Assembly: GCF_900182815.1 (NCBI RefSeq)
Contig: NZ_FXUA01000010.1
Coordinates: 99,603 to 163,602, forward strand
From: Algoriphagus winogradskyi
GTDB taxonomy: Bacteria > Bacteroidota > Bacteroidia > Cytophagales > Cyclobacteriaceae
DNA length: 64,000 nucleotides
Reading direction: 5' to 3'
In this document: piece by piece, positions 42,072-50,545 of the stretch
Numbering within the stretch: position 1 is the first letter of the stretch
Layout of the letters: every line of letters starts with the position of its first letter
Program-made: the position numbers and the translations under genes
Notes under the pieces: model-generated
Database searches by the model: none
The model's input: the letters and a program-made list of their open reading frames with translations, nothing else
Told to the model about the DNA's origin: nothing

Positions 42072-42830
42072 TTATTCACAGACTATTTGATCCTTAAACT
42101 TCACGCTAACACGGTTGTAAGCGTTCCACCCCTTGCGGGGCAATATTTCCTTATAAAAAACCGATATCCGGTCAAACTTATTCTCTATATCATGTGCATC
42201 ACCAAACTCGATGATCTGCCTTCCTACCTGCTGATACAGGCGGATATCATCTCTCGAATTCAATTCCAATTCGGTGATCTGAGCATTCCAAAACTCATCT
42301 TCCGTAATGAATGTGATCAAATCCATCAACTCAGGCATATCCGTTGTGATTTCTCCCTTATCCATCAGCATTTCTGCATAATCGCCTTCCAAAATCAACA
42401 CTCTACTGGTGTATGAAGTGGAAGTAGGAATCACTTTGCCCTCAGTAGTGATGTAGCCATCCGCTCCCATTGGCTGCGCAATTCTGGCAATTGGCTGATG
42501 CTGGCTGATCTTCAAATTCAAAATTCCCTTCTGACCCAGCATCGCTTCTGCAGACTTGACAAATGGATGCCCTAGCAACCTCGCTTCAATTGCCTTCATC
42601 GGTACTTCTTCCAACATCAACCCTGCTTTCAATTGAGGAAAGGCTTCATTAAGGATTTTTGTGATTTCAGCATCCTCCACGAAATAGACACCACTCACGC
42701 CTTTGATATCAATCTCAGTACCTTGGAAAGTTTTATACAGAGTCTGCTTTTCCACAAACCCTATAAAACCCACCAGCACCAGACTGAGCACCACAAAGGC
42801 TACGATTTTCTTTATGTTGGCTCTCTTCAT
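42072..42830 (-). CDS. ftsQ: cell division protein FtsQ
   Basis: 252 residues. One N-terminal membrane helix (about 8-24) follows a short basic tail. The POTRA domain (about 40-110) reads IDIKGVSGVYFVEDAEITKIL and ends in a MKAIEARLLGHPFVKSAEAML stretch. FtsQ/DivIB proteins anchor the division complex in the periplasm. Identity rests on position (between murC and ftsA) and architecture, since FtsQ sequence is weakly conserved. The start overlaps murC by 4 nt. Confidence 0.9.
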   Translation of the reverse strand: MKRANIKKIVAFVVLSLVLVGFIGFVEKQTLYKTFQGTEIDIKGVSGVYFVEDAEITKILNEAFPQLKAGLMLEEVPMKAIEARLLGHPFVKSAEAMLGQKGILNLKISQHQPIARIAQPMGADGYITTEGKVIPTSTSYTSRVLILEGDYAEMLMDKGEITTDMPELMDLITFITEDEFWNAQITELELNSRDDIRLYQQVGRQIIEFGDAHDIENKFDRISVFYKEILPRKGWNAYNRVSVKFKDQIVCE

Positions 42831-44239
42831 ATCGCGTATCGATTAAGCCTTTCTTTCATCCAAGCTGCAATTCCTGGCACTAGACGATCGATATCGCCAG
42901 CCCCAAGTGTCACCAAAACTTCCGGAGAAGTTTGATCTAAATGACTCATTAAATTCTCCTTGGACACCAATTCCTTATGACCTGTATTAATGCCTTCCAG
43001 TAGCATTGCAGAGGTAATCCCCTCAATAGGGAGCTCCCTAGCCGGATATATATCCAACAAAATCACCGAGTCTGCCAAGGATAGACTTTCTGCAAAGCCT
43101 TCAGCAAAATCTCTAGTTCTAGTGAACAAATGCGGTTGGAAAACCACGGTCAACTTCTTAGTAGGAAACATTGCCCTCACAGAACTTAGACATGCCCTGA
43201 TCTCTTCAGGATGATGTGCATAGTCATCTATGAAGACATGATTTCCTTCATTCACATGAATCTCAAATCTTCGTTTTACTCCTTTGAAGGAGCTGATTCC
43301 TTTTCTGATTTGCTCTTCAGAGATTTGATGATCGAGCGCAATTGCAATAGCTGCCAAAGCATTTTCCACATTGTGAAAACCTGGAATGAATAACTCCAAG
43401 CCTTTTATCTCCTGCTTGCCATCAACATAGTCAAAGACAAATGACCCCGGCCTAGCCTGAATATTTTCTGCACTTATTCCTGAAGATCTCAACCCATATT
43501 CTCGAGTAGCAACTTTAGGAAGTTTGCCTTCTCCAAGTCTCTGCCCAGCTTGCTGCTGAATGTAAAGTCTACCTTTTTTATCTAGCAGATTGACAAACTC
43601 TAAGAATCCATCCAAGATGTGCTGCTCGTCTCCATAGATATCCAAATGATCTGAATCAGCACTCGTTAACACAATCTCATTCGGATGAAGTCTGAGAAAA
43701 GATCTATCAAACTCATCTGCCTCCACAACTACCAAGGTTGGTTCCTTAGACTTTTTCCCTCCTAAAATCAGGTTGCTTTGATAGTTCTGAGTGATTCCCC
43801 CAAGAAACGCAACTACCGGTTTCTTGGCGGATTTCAGCATGTGAGCGATCATAGAAGAAGTGGTTGTTTTGCCGTGTGTGCCAGCTACCGCAATCGCATA
43901 ATACGATCTAGTCACCATGCCAAGCACTTCGGATCTCTTCTTCAATTGGAAGCCATTATCTCTGAAGTAATTCAACTGAACACTTTCCTTCGGCATTGCT
44001 GGGGTCCAAATAATCAGGGATTTCTCAGGATTCCCGAGCACGGAACCAGGGATAGTCTCTAGTTTGTCTTCGAAAGAAATTTGCATTCCTTCGACGACCA
44101 ATTCATCCGTAAGCGGGGAAGGCGTACGGTCATAGCCGGACACAGCATATCCTTCATGGCGGAACCAGCGAGCCAAAGCACTCATGCCTATGCCACCTAT
44201 ACCGATCAAATGGACGCTATTTATTCCTTCGAAACTCAT
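42827..44239 (-). CDS. murC: UDP-N-acetylmuramate-L-alanine ligase
   Basis: 470 residues. Adds L-Ala to UDP-MurNAc in the cytosol using ATP. The N-terminal Rossmann motif GIGGIGMSALARW (13-25) binds the UDP substrate. The central P-loop is AGTHGKTTTSSMIAHML near 117-133, and the C-terminal domain begins near GVKRRFEIH. Overlaps murG and ftsQ by 4 nt each. Confidence 0.97.
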   Translation of the reverse strand: MSFEGINSVHLIGIGGIGMSALARWFRHEGYAVSGYDRTPSPLTDELVVEGMQISFEDKLETIPGSVLGNPEKSLIIWTPAMPKESVQLNYFRDNGFQLKKRSEVLGMVTRSYYAIAVAGTHGKTTTSSMIAHMLKSAKKPVVAFLGGITQNYQSNLILGGKKSKEPTLVVVEADEFDRSFLRLHPNEIVLTSADSDHLDIYGDEQHILDGFLEFVNLLDKKGRLYIQQQAGQRLGEGKLPKVATREYGLRSSGISAENIQARPGSFVFDYVDGKQEIKGLELFIPGFHNVENALAAIAIALDHQISEEQIRKGISSFKGVKRRFEIHVNEGNHVFIDDYAHHPEEIRACLSSVRAMFPTKKLTVVFQPHLFTRTRDFAEGFAESLSLADSVILLDIYPARELPIEGITSAMLLEGINTGHKELVSKENLMSHLDQTSPEVLVTLGAGDIDRLVPGIAAWMKERLNRYAI

Positions 44240-45318
44240 GCAATCAATTGTTCTACTTCTTCCACTATGGCATTTGCCGCATTCGGCTTAGCCAGATTCT
44301 TAATATTATTCCCTAATGCTTCAGACAGCGCGCTGTCCTTCATCAGTTTGGTTACTTCTTGTTCCAAAGCGCCTACAGCCTCTGAATCCTTCAAAAGCAA
44401 GGCTGCATCGTGGCTTACATAAGCCATTGCATTTTTGGTCTGATGGTCTTCGGCCACATTTGGAGACGGGATGAAAATCACTGGTTTGCCTACTAGGGAA
44501 AGTTCTGAAACCGACAATGCGCCAGCTCTAGACACGATCACATCCGCAGCGGCATACGCCAAATCCATCTCGCGGATAAATTCATTCAAGTGAATAGTCG
44601 CCAGTCCAGAATCGGCCAGCTTCGTTTTCATTTCCTGGAAATAGAATTTGCCACATTGCCAAAGCACCTGATAGCCTTCTTCTTCCAGTTTTTGCATATC
44701 TGCTAACACTGCATTATTTAGCGTTCTAGCTCCAAGTGAGCCACCCAAAACGAGAAGTGTTTTCTTGGCAGGGTCTAACCCGAAATGAGCAAGCGCTTTT
44801 TCTCTTTTTCCTGATAGATCAAGAATGTCCTTGCGAACAGGGTTTCCTGTGTAGGCAATTCTGTCAGCTGGGAAAAAGCGATCCATTTCAGGATAAGCGA
44901 CACAGATCTTTTTGGCTCGTTTAGCCAAAATTTTATTAGTCAAACCAGCATAAGAGTTTTGCTCCTGTACCAGCGTAGGAATACCCTTTCTTTGCGCAGC
45001 ATAAAGCACCGGCCCACTTGCGTAGCCACCTACTCCTACTACTGCATCAGGATTAAAATCGGCAATGATCTTGGAAGCTTGAGTCAGACTTTTCAATAGT
45101 TTGAAAGGAAACTTCAGGTTCTCCAGAGACAAGCTTCTTTGCAAACCAGCCACTGGAAGTCCTTTGATTTTGTATCCAGCCTCAGGGACTTTCTGCATTT
45201 CCATTTTGCCCAATGCACCCACAAATAAGATCTCGCTGGCAGGATATTTTTCCATCCAGGCATGTGCAATAGCGATCGCCGGATAGATATGTCCTCCGGT
45301 ACCTCCACCACTGATCAA
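44236..45318 (-). CDS. murG: lipid II synthase MurG
   Basis: Glycosyltransferase that adds GlcNAc to lipid I at the cytosolic membrane face. 360 residues from a TTG at 45318, opening directly with ISGGGTGGHIYPAIAIA. That start trims the usual first beta-strand. The frame continues upstream through RTYRIL and NAQ to a stop at 45359, but contains no ATG, GTG or TTG there; ATT codons at 45348 and 45345 are the only other options. Later motifs VVGVGGYASGPVLYAA, LLVLGGSLGARTLNN and SRAGALSVSEL are intact. The start is the uncertain point, not the function. Confidence 0.93.
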   Translation of the reverse strand: MISGGGTGGHIYPAIAIAHAWMEKYPASEILFVGALGKMEMQKVPEAGYKIKGLPVAGLQRSLSLENLKFPFKLLKSLTQASKIIADFNPDAVVGVGGYASGPVLYAAQRKGIPTLVQEQNSYAGLTNKILAKRAKKICVAYPEMDRFFPADRIAYTGNPVRKDILDLSGKREKALAHFGLDPAKKTLLVLGGSLGARTLNNAVLADMQKLEEEGYQVLWQCGKFYFQEMKTKLADSGLATIHLNEFIREMDLAYAAADVIVSRAGALSVSELSLVGKPVIFIPSPNVAEDHQTKNAMAYVSHDAALLLKDSEAVGALEQEVTKLMKDSALSEALGNNIKNLAKPNAANAIVEEVEQLIA

Positions 45319-45347
45319 AATGCGATATGTGCGTTGTGCGTTAATAA

Positions 45348-46514
45348 TTATGCTGTTTTAAGTCTTGTTCTATTTCCAGTGGCTGAGCTAGTCTGGGATT
45401 CGTCTTGATGATCACCACGGCTTACCGAAAGGATAATCCCTAGCGAAATACCAGTGAACACCAAGGATGTTCCTCCCATGCTTAGCAGCGGAAGTGGCAA
45501 ACCTGTAATCGGCCCCAACCCGACGGCCACTGCCATATTTACCAATGCCTGAATCACCAATGCGAAACTCAATCCCGCAGATAGCAATCCACCAAATGCT
45601 TTATTAGAATTTGCCACGATACGCATGCCTCTATAAAGCAGCGCGAGGTATAGGAAGAGCACGGAGAATCCTCCGATCAATCCATACTCCTCAATGATGA
45701 TGGCGTAGATAAAATCCGAATAAGGATGAGGAAGTGAGTTTCTCTGCTCAGAATTTCCTGGACCTTTCCCGCCGATCCCTCCAGTGGCGATTGCTATATA
45801 TGATTGCTCAGCCTGGAATGGAATTTCGTCCTCGTTCATAAAGTCCTGAACTCTGGAAACAAGCGTCGCTCCTCTTTGTCCTATGAAGCCAGCAGCTGTC
45901 AATCCCAAGGCTCCCACCATTAAAACCATCGCCAAATATTTCACAGGAACTCTTCCAATGAACATGATTAGCAAACAGGTAATCAAGAGTAGAATTGCAG
46001 TGGAGAAATTTGCCATAGCGATCAATCCACTGATCAATCCTATCGCAATAATGATAGGAACAAATGTGCTCTTAAAGTCTTTGATATTGTTTTGACGTCT
46101 TGCCAGCATTCCAGCGATGGAAGCTATCAAGGCTAGTTTTGCCAAATCCGATGGCTGAAATGCCTGATTGATTACCGGAATAGTTATCCAGCGATTTGCC
46201 TCGTTGATATTCGATCCAAACAAGTACGTCACCAACAAAAGAGGAATGGAGATAATCACTCCCAATCGAGCATAGACTGCATACTTTCTATAAGGAACTT
46301 TATGAGCAAACCACATCACTACAAGTGACACAAAAATCAACATGGAATGTCTGATCAAGTAGATCTCAGTGTTTCCACCAGCATACTTATAAGCCAAAGA
46401 GCCCGTAGCAGAATACACAACGAGAATGCTGAAAAGCGACAATAGAATGACAATGCCCCAAATAATTGGGTCGCCTTTGAAATTTCTATCTATCCATGCT
46501 TTAAACTCACTCAT
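45348..46514 (-). CDS. ftsW: lipid II polymerase FtsW
   Basis: 388 residues with about ten membrane helices, SEDS family. Polymerises glycan strands together with the class B PBP of the same operon. Motifs: NEANRWITIP near 104-113 and GGIGGKGPGNSEQRNSLPHPYSDFIYAIIIEEYG near 245-278, the extracellular loop with the catalytic Asp. The C-terminus also contains GGTSLVFTGISLGIILSVSR. Position between murD and murG supports FtsW over RodA. Overlaps murD by 4 nt. Confidence 0.95.
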   Translation of the reverse strand: MSEFKAWIDRNFKGDPIIWGIVILLSLFSILVVYSATGSLAYKYAGGNTEIYLIRHSMLIFVSLVVMWFAHKVPYRKYAVYARLGVIISIPLLLVTYLFGSNINEANRWITIPVINQAFQPSDLAKLALIASIAGMLARRQNNIKDFKSTFVPIIIAIGLISGLIAMANFSTAILLLITCLLIMFIGRVPVKYLAMVLMVGALGLTAAGFIGQRGATLVSRVQDFMNEDEIPFQAEQSYIAIATGGIGGKGPGNSEQRNSLPHPYSDFIYAIIIEEYGLIGGFSVLFLYLALLYRGMRIVANSNKAFGGLLSAGLSFALVIQALVNMAVAVGLGPITGLPLPLLSMGGTSLVFTGISLGIILSVSRGDHQDESQTSSATGNRTRLKTA

Positions 46515-47863
46515 GCGATGGCTTTTGGTTTAAGGTTTTCTACTGCCGCGCGGAATTGATTGCCGCGGTCTTCATAATTTTTGAACAAGTCGAAACTTGC
46601 ACAAGCAGGTGAAAGCAATACGATATCTCCCGGCTCACCAAGCACCTGTCCCCACTTCACTGCTTCAGAAATATCCTGGGTCTCACGGACATCAGGCACT
46701 GTCGAGCCAAAAGCTGTTTTCAGCTTCTCATTATCCTTTCCAAGGCAAATCAGAGACTTTACCTTTTCAGCCACTACTGGTGAAATGACTGCGTAATTAT
46801 TCCCTTTGTCAACACCCCCAGCGATCCAGATCAATGGGTTGTCGTAACTAGCCAAAGCATAAGCCGTAGCTTCCACGTTGGTGCCTTTACTGTCGTTGAT
46901 AAACTTCACTCCATCTATTTCGCGGATTTGCTCCATTCGGTGTGGCGCATTTTTGAAAGTCTGAATCCCAGCTATAATAGCCTGCTCATCAAGACCAGCG
47001 ATCAAGGCTGCCGAACCAGCACAAAGTGCATTCAGCATGTTATGCTTGCCTTGTATAGGAAGAACATTCAGCGGAATTGTTGCTGAATGTCCAACTACAT
47101 TTATTTCCAGGGAAGACCCGTTGAAATACCCCCCACTTGATTGGGCACTTTCTAGTGAAATCCAGTTTTGAATCGGCTGAATAGGATTATTTCTCAATCC
47201 TTCCATAGTCAAGATATCCTCAGCAAAGAGAATTGCCTGATCATTTGCACTCATATTCTTGAAGATTCCAAATTTGGAATCTATGTATTTATCAATCTGA
47301 TACTCGTATCGATCTAAGTGATCTGGAGTGATGTTGGTAAGAATGGCTACAGAAGGCTTGAAGTCTACAAATCCATCAATCTGGAAGCTACTGCATTCGA
47401 TCACCCACCATTCACGGTCTCCTTCTAATAACTGAGATGCCCAGCTTCTCCCTACATTACCAGCTAATCCCACATCCAAACCTGCTTCTTTCATCAAGTG
47501 GTAGGTGAGCAAAGTTGTAGTGGTTTTACCATTCGTTCCAGTGATCGCGATTACCTTGCCCTTACTGTATCTGCTGGCAAACTCCAATTCATCTATTACC
47601 TGAATCTTGGCCTTTAGCGCATTTTGAACGATTGCAACTTTTGTAGGAATACCTGGACTTTTGATAATCAGATCAGCAGATAGAATTTCTTCTTCCGTAT
47701 GCATTCCTTCCTCAAATGGAATTTCTAAACGCTGCATTTCAGCTTTTCTAGCTTCTGAAATTTTGCCTGCATCAGATACAAACACGACATAGCCTTCCCG
47801 CTTGGCTAACATTGCTGCTCCCAATCCGCTTTCTCCTGCACCCAGAATGACTAATCGTTGCAT
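46511..47863 (-). CDS. murD: UDP-N-acetylmuramoylalanine-D-glutamate ligase
   Basis: 450 residues. Adds D-Glu to UDP-MurNAc-L-Ala. The N-terminal LVILGAGESGLGAAML loop binds the UDP part. P-loop AITGTNGKTTTTLLTYHLM near 110-128, then NITPDHLDRY, and C-terminal SKGTNVEATAYAL with GGVDKG. Follows mraY by 5 nt and overlaps ftsW by 4. Confidence 0.97.
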   Translation of the reverse strand: MQRLVILGAGESGLGAAMLAKREGYVVFVSDAGKISEARKAEMQRLEIPFEEGMHTEEEILSADLIIKSPGIPTKVAIVQNALKAKIQVIDELEFASRYSKGKVIAITGTNGKTTTTLLTYHLMKEAGLDVGLAGNVGRSWASQLLEGDREWWVIECSSFQIDGFVDFKPSVAILTNITPDHLDRYEYQIDKYIDSKFGIFKNMSANDQAILFAEDILTMEGLRNNPIQPIQNWISLESAQSSGGYFNGSSLEINVVGHSATIPLNVLPIQGKHNMLNALCAGSAALIAGLDEQAIIAGIQTFKNAPHRMEQIREIDGVKFINDSKGTNVEATAYALASYDNPLIWIAGGVDKGNNYAVISPVVAEKVKSLICLGKDNEKLKTAFGSTVPDVRETQDISEAVKWGQVLGEPGDIVLLSPACASFDLFKNYEDRGNQFRAAVENLKPKAIA

Positions 47864-47868
47864 TTCTA

Positions 47869-49080
47869 TTATCTAAGTTTCAATGTTGCCAAAGTGATTA
47901 CTGCCAAAAGAATCCCCACAATCCAGAATCGGGTTACGATTTTGGCCTCCGGGATATTTTTCTTTTGGTAATGATGGTGTAGCGGAGACATCAAGAAGAT
48001 TCTTCTCCCTTCCCCAAATTTTTTCTTCGTGTATTTGAAATAGCCCACTTGGAGCATCACACTTACATTTTCGATTACGAAGACTCCGCACATCACTGGA
48101 ATCAGCAATTCCTTGCGAAGGGTCAACGCCAAAACAGCAATTACTCCACCTAACATCAAGCTGCCAGTGTCGCCCATGAAAACCTGAGCCGGATAAGCAT
48201 TGTACCATAGGAAACCCACACAAGCTCCGATGAATGCCGAGGCAAAAATCACCAGCTCACCTGAATTGGGGATGTACATGATATTGAGGTAGGAAGAGAA
48301 AATCGCATTACCACTTAGGTAGGCGAAAATCGCAATCGTCAATCCGATAATAGCGGAGGTTCCTGCTGCCAATCCATCGATACCATCTGTGATATTAGCA
48401 CCGTTGGAAACCGCGGTAATGATGAAAGTCACGACGAAAATGTACAGAATCGGAGTCATTGCCTCACCCATGAAGCCAAGCAAAGTCTCGTAATTCAGCT
48501 CATTGTTTTTGGTAAAAGGAATGGTGGTTTTAGCCACTTTCACATCTCTGTACGTTGGCGTTTCTACTACACCTTCTTCTATGGAAACCGGGTTGGTAAA
48601 CTCACGGATTACTACGCTTTCATTGAAATAAAGTGTGGAACCCACGATAATCCCGATGCCAATCTGACCAATAATCTTAAATCTACCGGCGAGACCTTCT
48701 TTGTTTTTCTTGAAAACCTTGATGTAATCATCCACAAAGCCAATTGCTCCCAACCAAACCGTAGTGATCAGCAAAAGAATGATGTAGATGTTATTCAAAT
48801 CTGCGAAAAGCAAAGTCGGAATCAATATCGCAGCCATGATCATCAAGCCCCCCATCGTCGGCGTGCCTTTTTTCTGCTTTTCGCCTTCTAAACCTAAATC
48901 TCTTACTGTCTCTCCGATCTGCTTATTTCTGATCCAAGCAATGATTTTGTGACCAAAAGAGATGGTGATGATCAAAGAAAAAAGCGCTGCCATTCCAGCT
49001 CGGAATGAGATAAATCTAAACACCCCTGTTCCGGGGATATCAAGCACTTTGTCCAAATAATCAAAAAGTGGATATAACAT
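47869..49080 (-). CDS. mraY: phospho-N-acetylmuramoyl-pentapeptide transferase
   Basis: 403 residues, compared with 360 in E. coli, with about ten membrane helices. Transfers phospho-MurNAc-pentapeptide to undecaprenyl phosphate, making lipid I. Signatures: KKGTPTMGGLMI near 70-81, GFVDDYIKVFKKNKEGL near 115-131, GANITDGIDGLAAG near 228-241 and NAYPAQVFMGDTGSLMLGG near 292-310. Most of the extra length is a periplasmic loop of about 60 residues (about 150-210, including TPTYRDVKVAKTTIPF), an enlargement characteristic of this phylum. Abuts murE with a 1-nt gap. Confidence 0.96.
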   Translation of the reverse strand: MLYPLFDYLDKVLDIPGTGVFRFISFRAGMAALFSLIITISFGHKIIAWIRNKQIGETVRDLGLEGEKQKKGTPTMGGLMIMAAILIPTLLFADLNNIYIILLLITTVWLGAIGFVDDYIKVFKKNKEGLAGRFKIIGQIGIGIIVGSTLYFNESVVIREFTNPVSIEEGVVETPTYRDVKVAKTTIPFTKNNELNYETLLGFMGEAMTPILYIFVVTFIITAVSNGANITDGIDGLAAGTSAIIGLTIAIFAYLSGNAIFSSYLNIMYIPNSGELVIFASAFIGACVGFLWYNAYPAQVFMGDTGSLMLGGVIAVLALTLRKELLIPVMCGVFVIENVSVMLQVGYFKYTKKKFGEGRRIFLMSPLHHHYQKKNIPEAKIVTRFWIVGILLAVITLATLKLR

Positions 49081-49081
49081 C

Positions 49082-50545
49082 TCAGCTCTGTGTCAATTGT
49101 TGTAAAAACTCGGTTACTACTTCGGTATCATCAAAGTGATGCTTCACTCCTTTGATTTCCTGATAATCCTCATGGCCTTTGCCGGCGATAAGAATGATAT
49201 CTCCTTTTTGTGAAAGCATACAAGCCGTCTTAATTGCCTCTCTGCGATCCACAATGTTTAATGTTTTTCTGATTTCAGACGGACCTACCCCAGCCTGCAT
49301 ATCTTTTAGTATTTCTTCCGGCACTTCAAATCGAGGGTTGTCAGAAGTAAGAATTGCTTTATCACTTTCCTGAACAGCAATTTTTGCCATGATGGGACGC
49401 TTGGTTTTGTCACGATTTCCTCCACAGCCCACTACTGTGATCAGTTGTTCTCCACCCGTTCTAGCACCGTTGATTGTTTTAAGGACATTATCCAAAGCAT
49501 CTGGCGTATGCGCATAATCTACGATGGCAGTGATTCCAGCAATGGAAATTCTATCGAAACGCCCTTTAGCTCCGCGGATCCCTGAAAGCTCACGAAGAAC
49601 TTCGTCCTCCTCTTCGCCCAGAAGGACAGTGACTCCCAAAACCGCCAGAAGATTGTAGGCATTGAATGCCCCGATCATCCTGAACCAGATCAACTTACCG
49701 TTGATGTCTAGCTCCAGTCCTTCGAGTGTATTGGAAATGATTTTGGCTTTGAATTCCGCAGGAGACTTCAGTGCAAAAAACTGATGTGAAGCTTTGCAAT
49801 TCTGCAACATCACAGATCCTCGTTTATCATCACCATTTACCAGTGCAAAAGCCTCTTTTGGAAGCTCATCAAACAACTTCTTTTTTGCCTTGATGTACTC
49901 GTCAAACGTGCCATGATAATCCAAATGGTCATGGCTGATATTTGTGAAAACTGCTCCGGCTAATTTCAAACCCGCTATTCGCTCTTGCACAATGGCATGC
50001 GAACTCGCTTCCATAAAGCAATGCGTACAGCCTTCCTTCACCATTTTGCGAAGCAAAGCCTGCACACTCACCGCGTCTGGCGTAGTATGAGTAGCGTGGA
50101 TAACAGTTTCATTAATTTTATTTTCTACAGTAGAAAGCAAGCCTGTGCTGTAGCCCATTCGCATGAAAAGTTGATGCAAAAGAGTGGCTGTGGTGGTCTT
50201 TCCATTAGTACCTGTGATCGCCACTACCTTGATACTCTCAGAAGGATTGTCAAAATAGTTACTTGCCATGACACCAAGCGCGCGGGCAGAATTCACCACT
50301 TCCACGTAGCTTATTCCTTCTACTAGTTTCTCTGGCAATTGCTCACAAACGATGCTCTGAGCACCTAAACCAATTGCTTTTTCAATAAACTCATGGCCGT
50401 CTACCTGTGTACCTTTGATCGCTACGAAAGCACTTCCCTCCGTGACCTGACGGCTATCAAAGACAATATCCTTCACTCCCAACTCCATGTCTCCGGTAGT
50501 AGAGGTAAGCGATACTTTATATAATATGTCTTTTAGTACTTTCAT
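49082..50545 (-). CDS. murE: UDP-MurNAc-tripeptide synthetase MurE (meso-DAP type)
   Basis: 487 residues. Adds meso-diaminopimelate to UDP-MurNAc-L-Ala-D-Glu. P-loop AITGTNGKTTTATLLHQLF near 108-126, THTTPDAVSVQALLRKM binds UDP-dipeptide, and TSDNPRFE near 398-405 carries the DNPR specificity loop for meso-DAP rather than lysine. The downstream GKGHEDYQEI is also present. Starts at the base after the ftsI stop. Confidence 0.96.
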   Translation of the reverse strand: MKVLKDILYKVSLTSTTGDMELGVKDIVFDSRQVTEGSAFVAIKGTQVDGHEFIEKAIGLGAQSIVCEQLPEKLVEGISYVEVVNSARALGVMASNYFDNPSESIKVVAITGTNGKTTTATLLHQLFMRMGYSTGLLSTVENKINETVIHATHTTPDAVSVQALLRKMVKEGCTHCFMEASSHAIVQERIAGLKLAGAVFTNISHDHLDYHGTFDEYIKAKKKLFDELPKEAFALVNGDDKRGSVMLQNCKASHQFFALKSPAEFKAKIISNTLEGLELDINGKLIWFRMIGAFNAYNLLAVLGVTVLLGEEEDEVLRELSGIRGAKGRFDRISIAGITAIVDYAHTPDALDNVLKTINGARTGGEQLITVVGCGGNRDKTKRPIMAKIAVQESDKAILTSDNPRFEVPEEILKDMQAGVGPSEIRKTLNIVDRREAIKTACMLSQKGDIILIAGKGHEDYQEIKGVKHHFDDTEVVTEFLQQLTQS

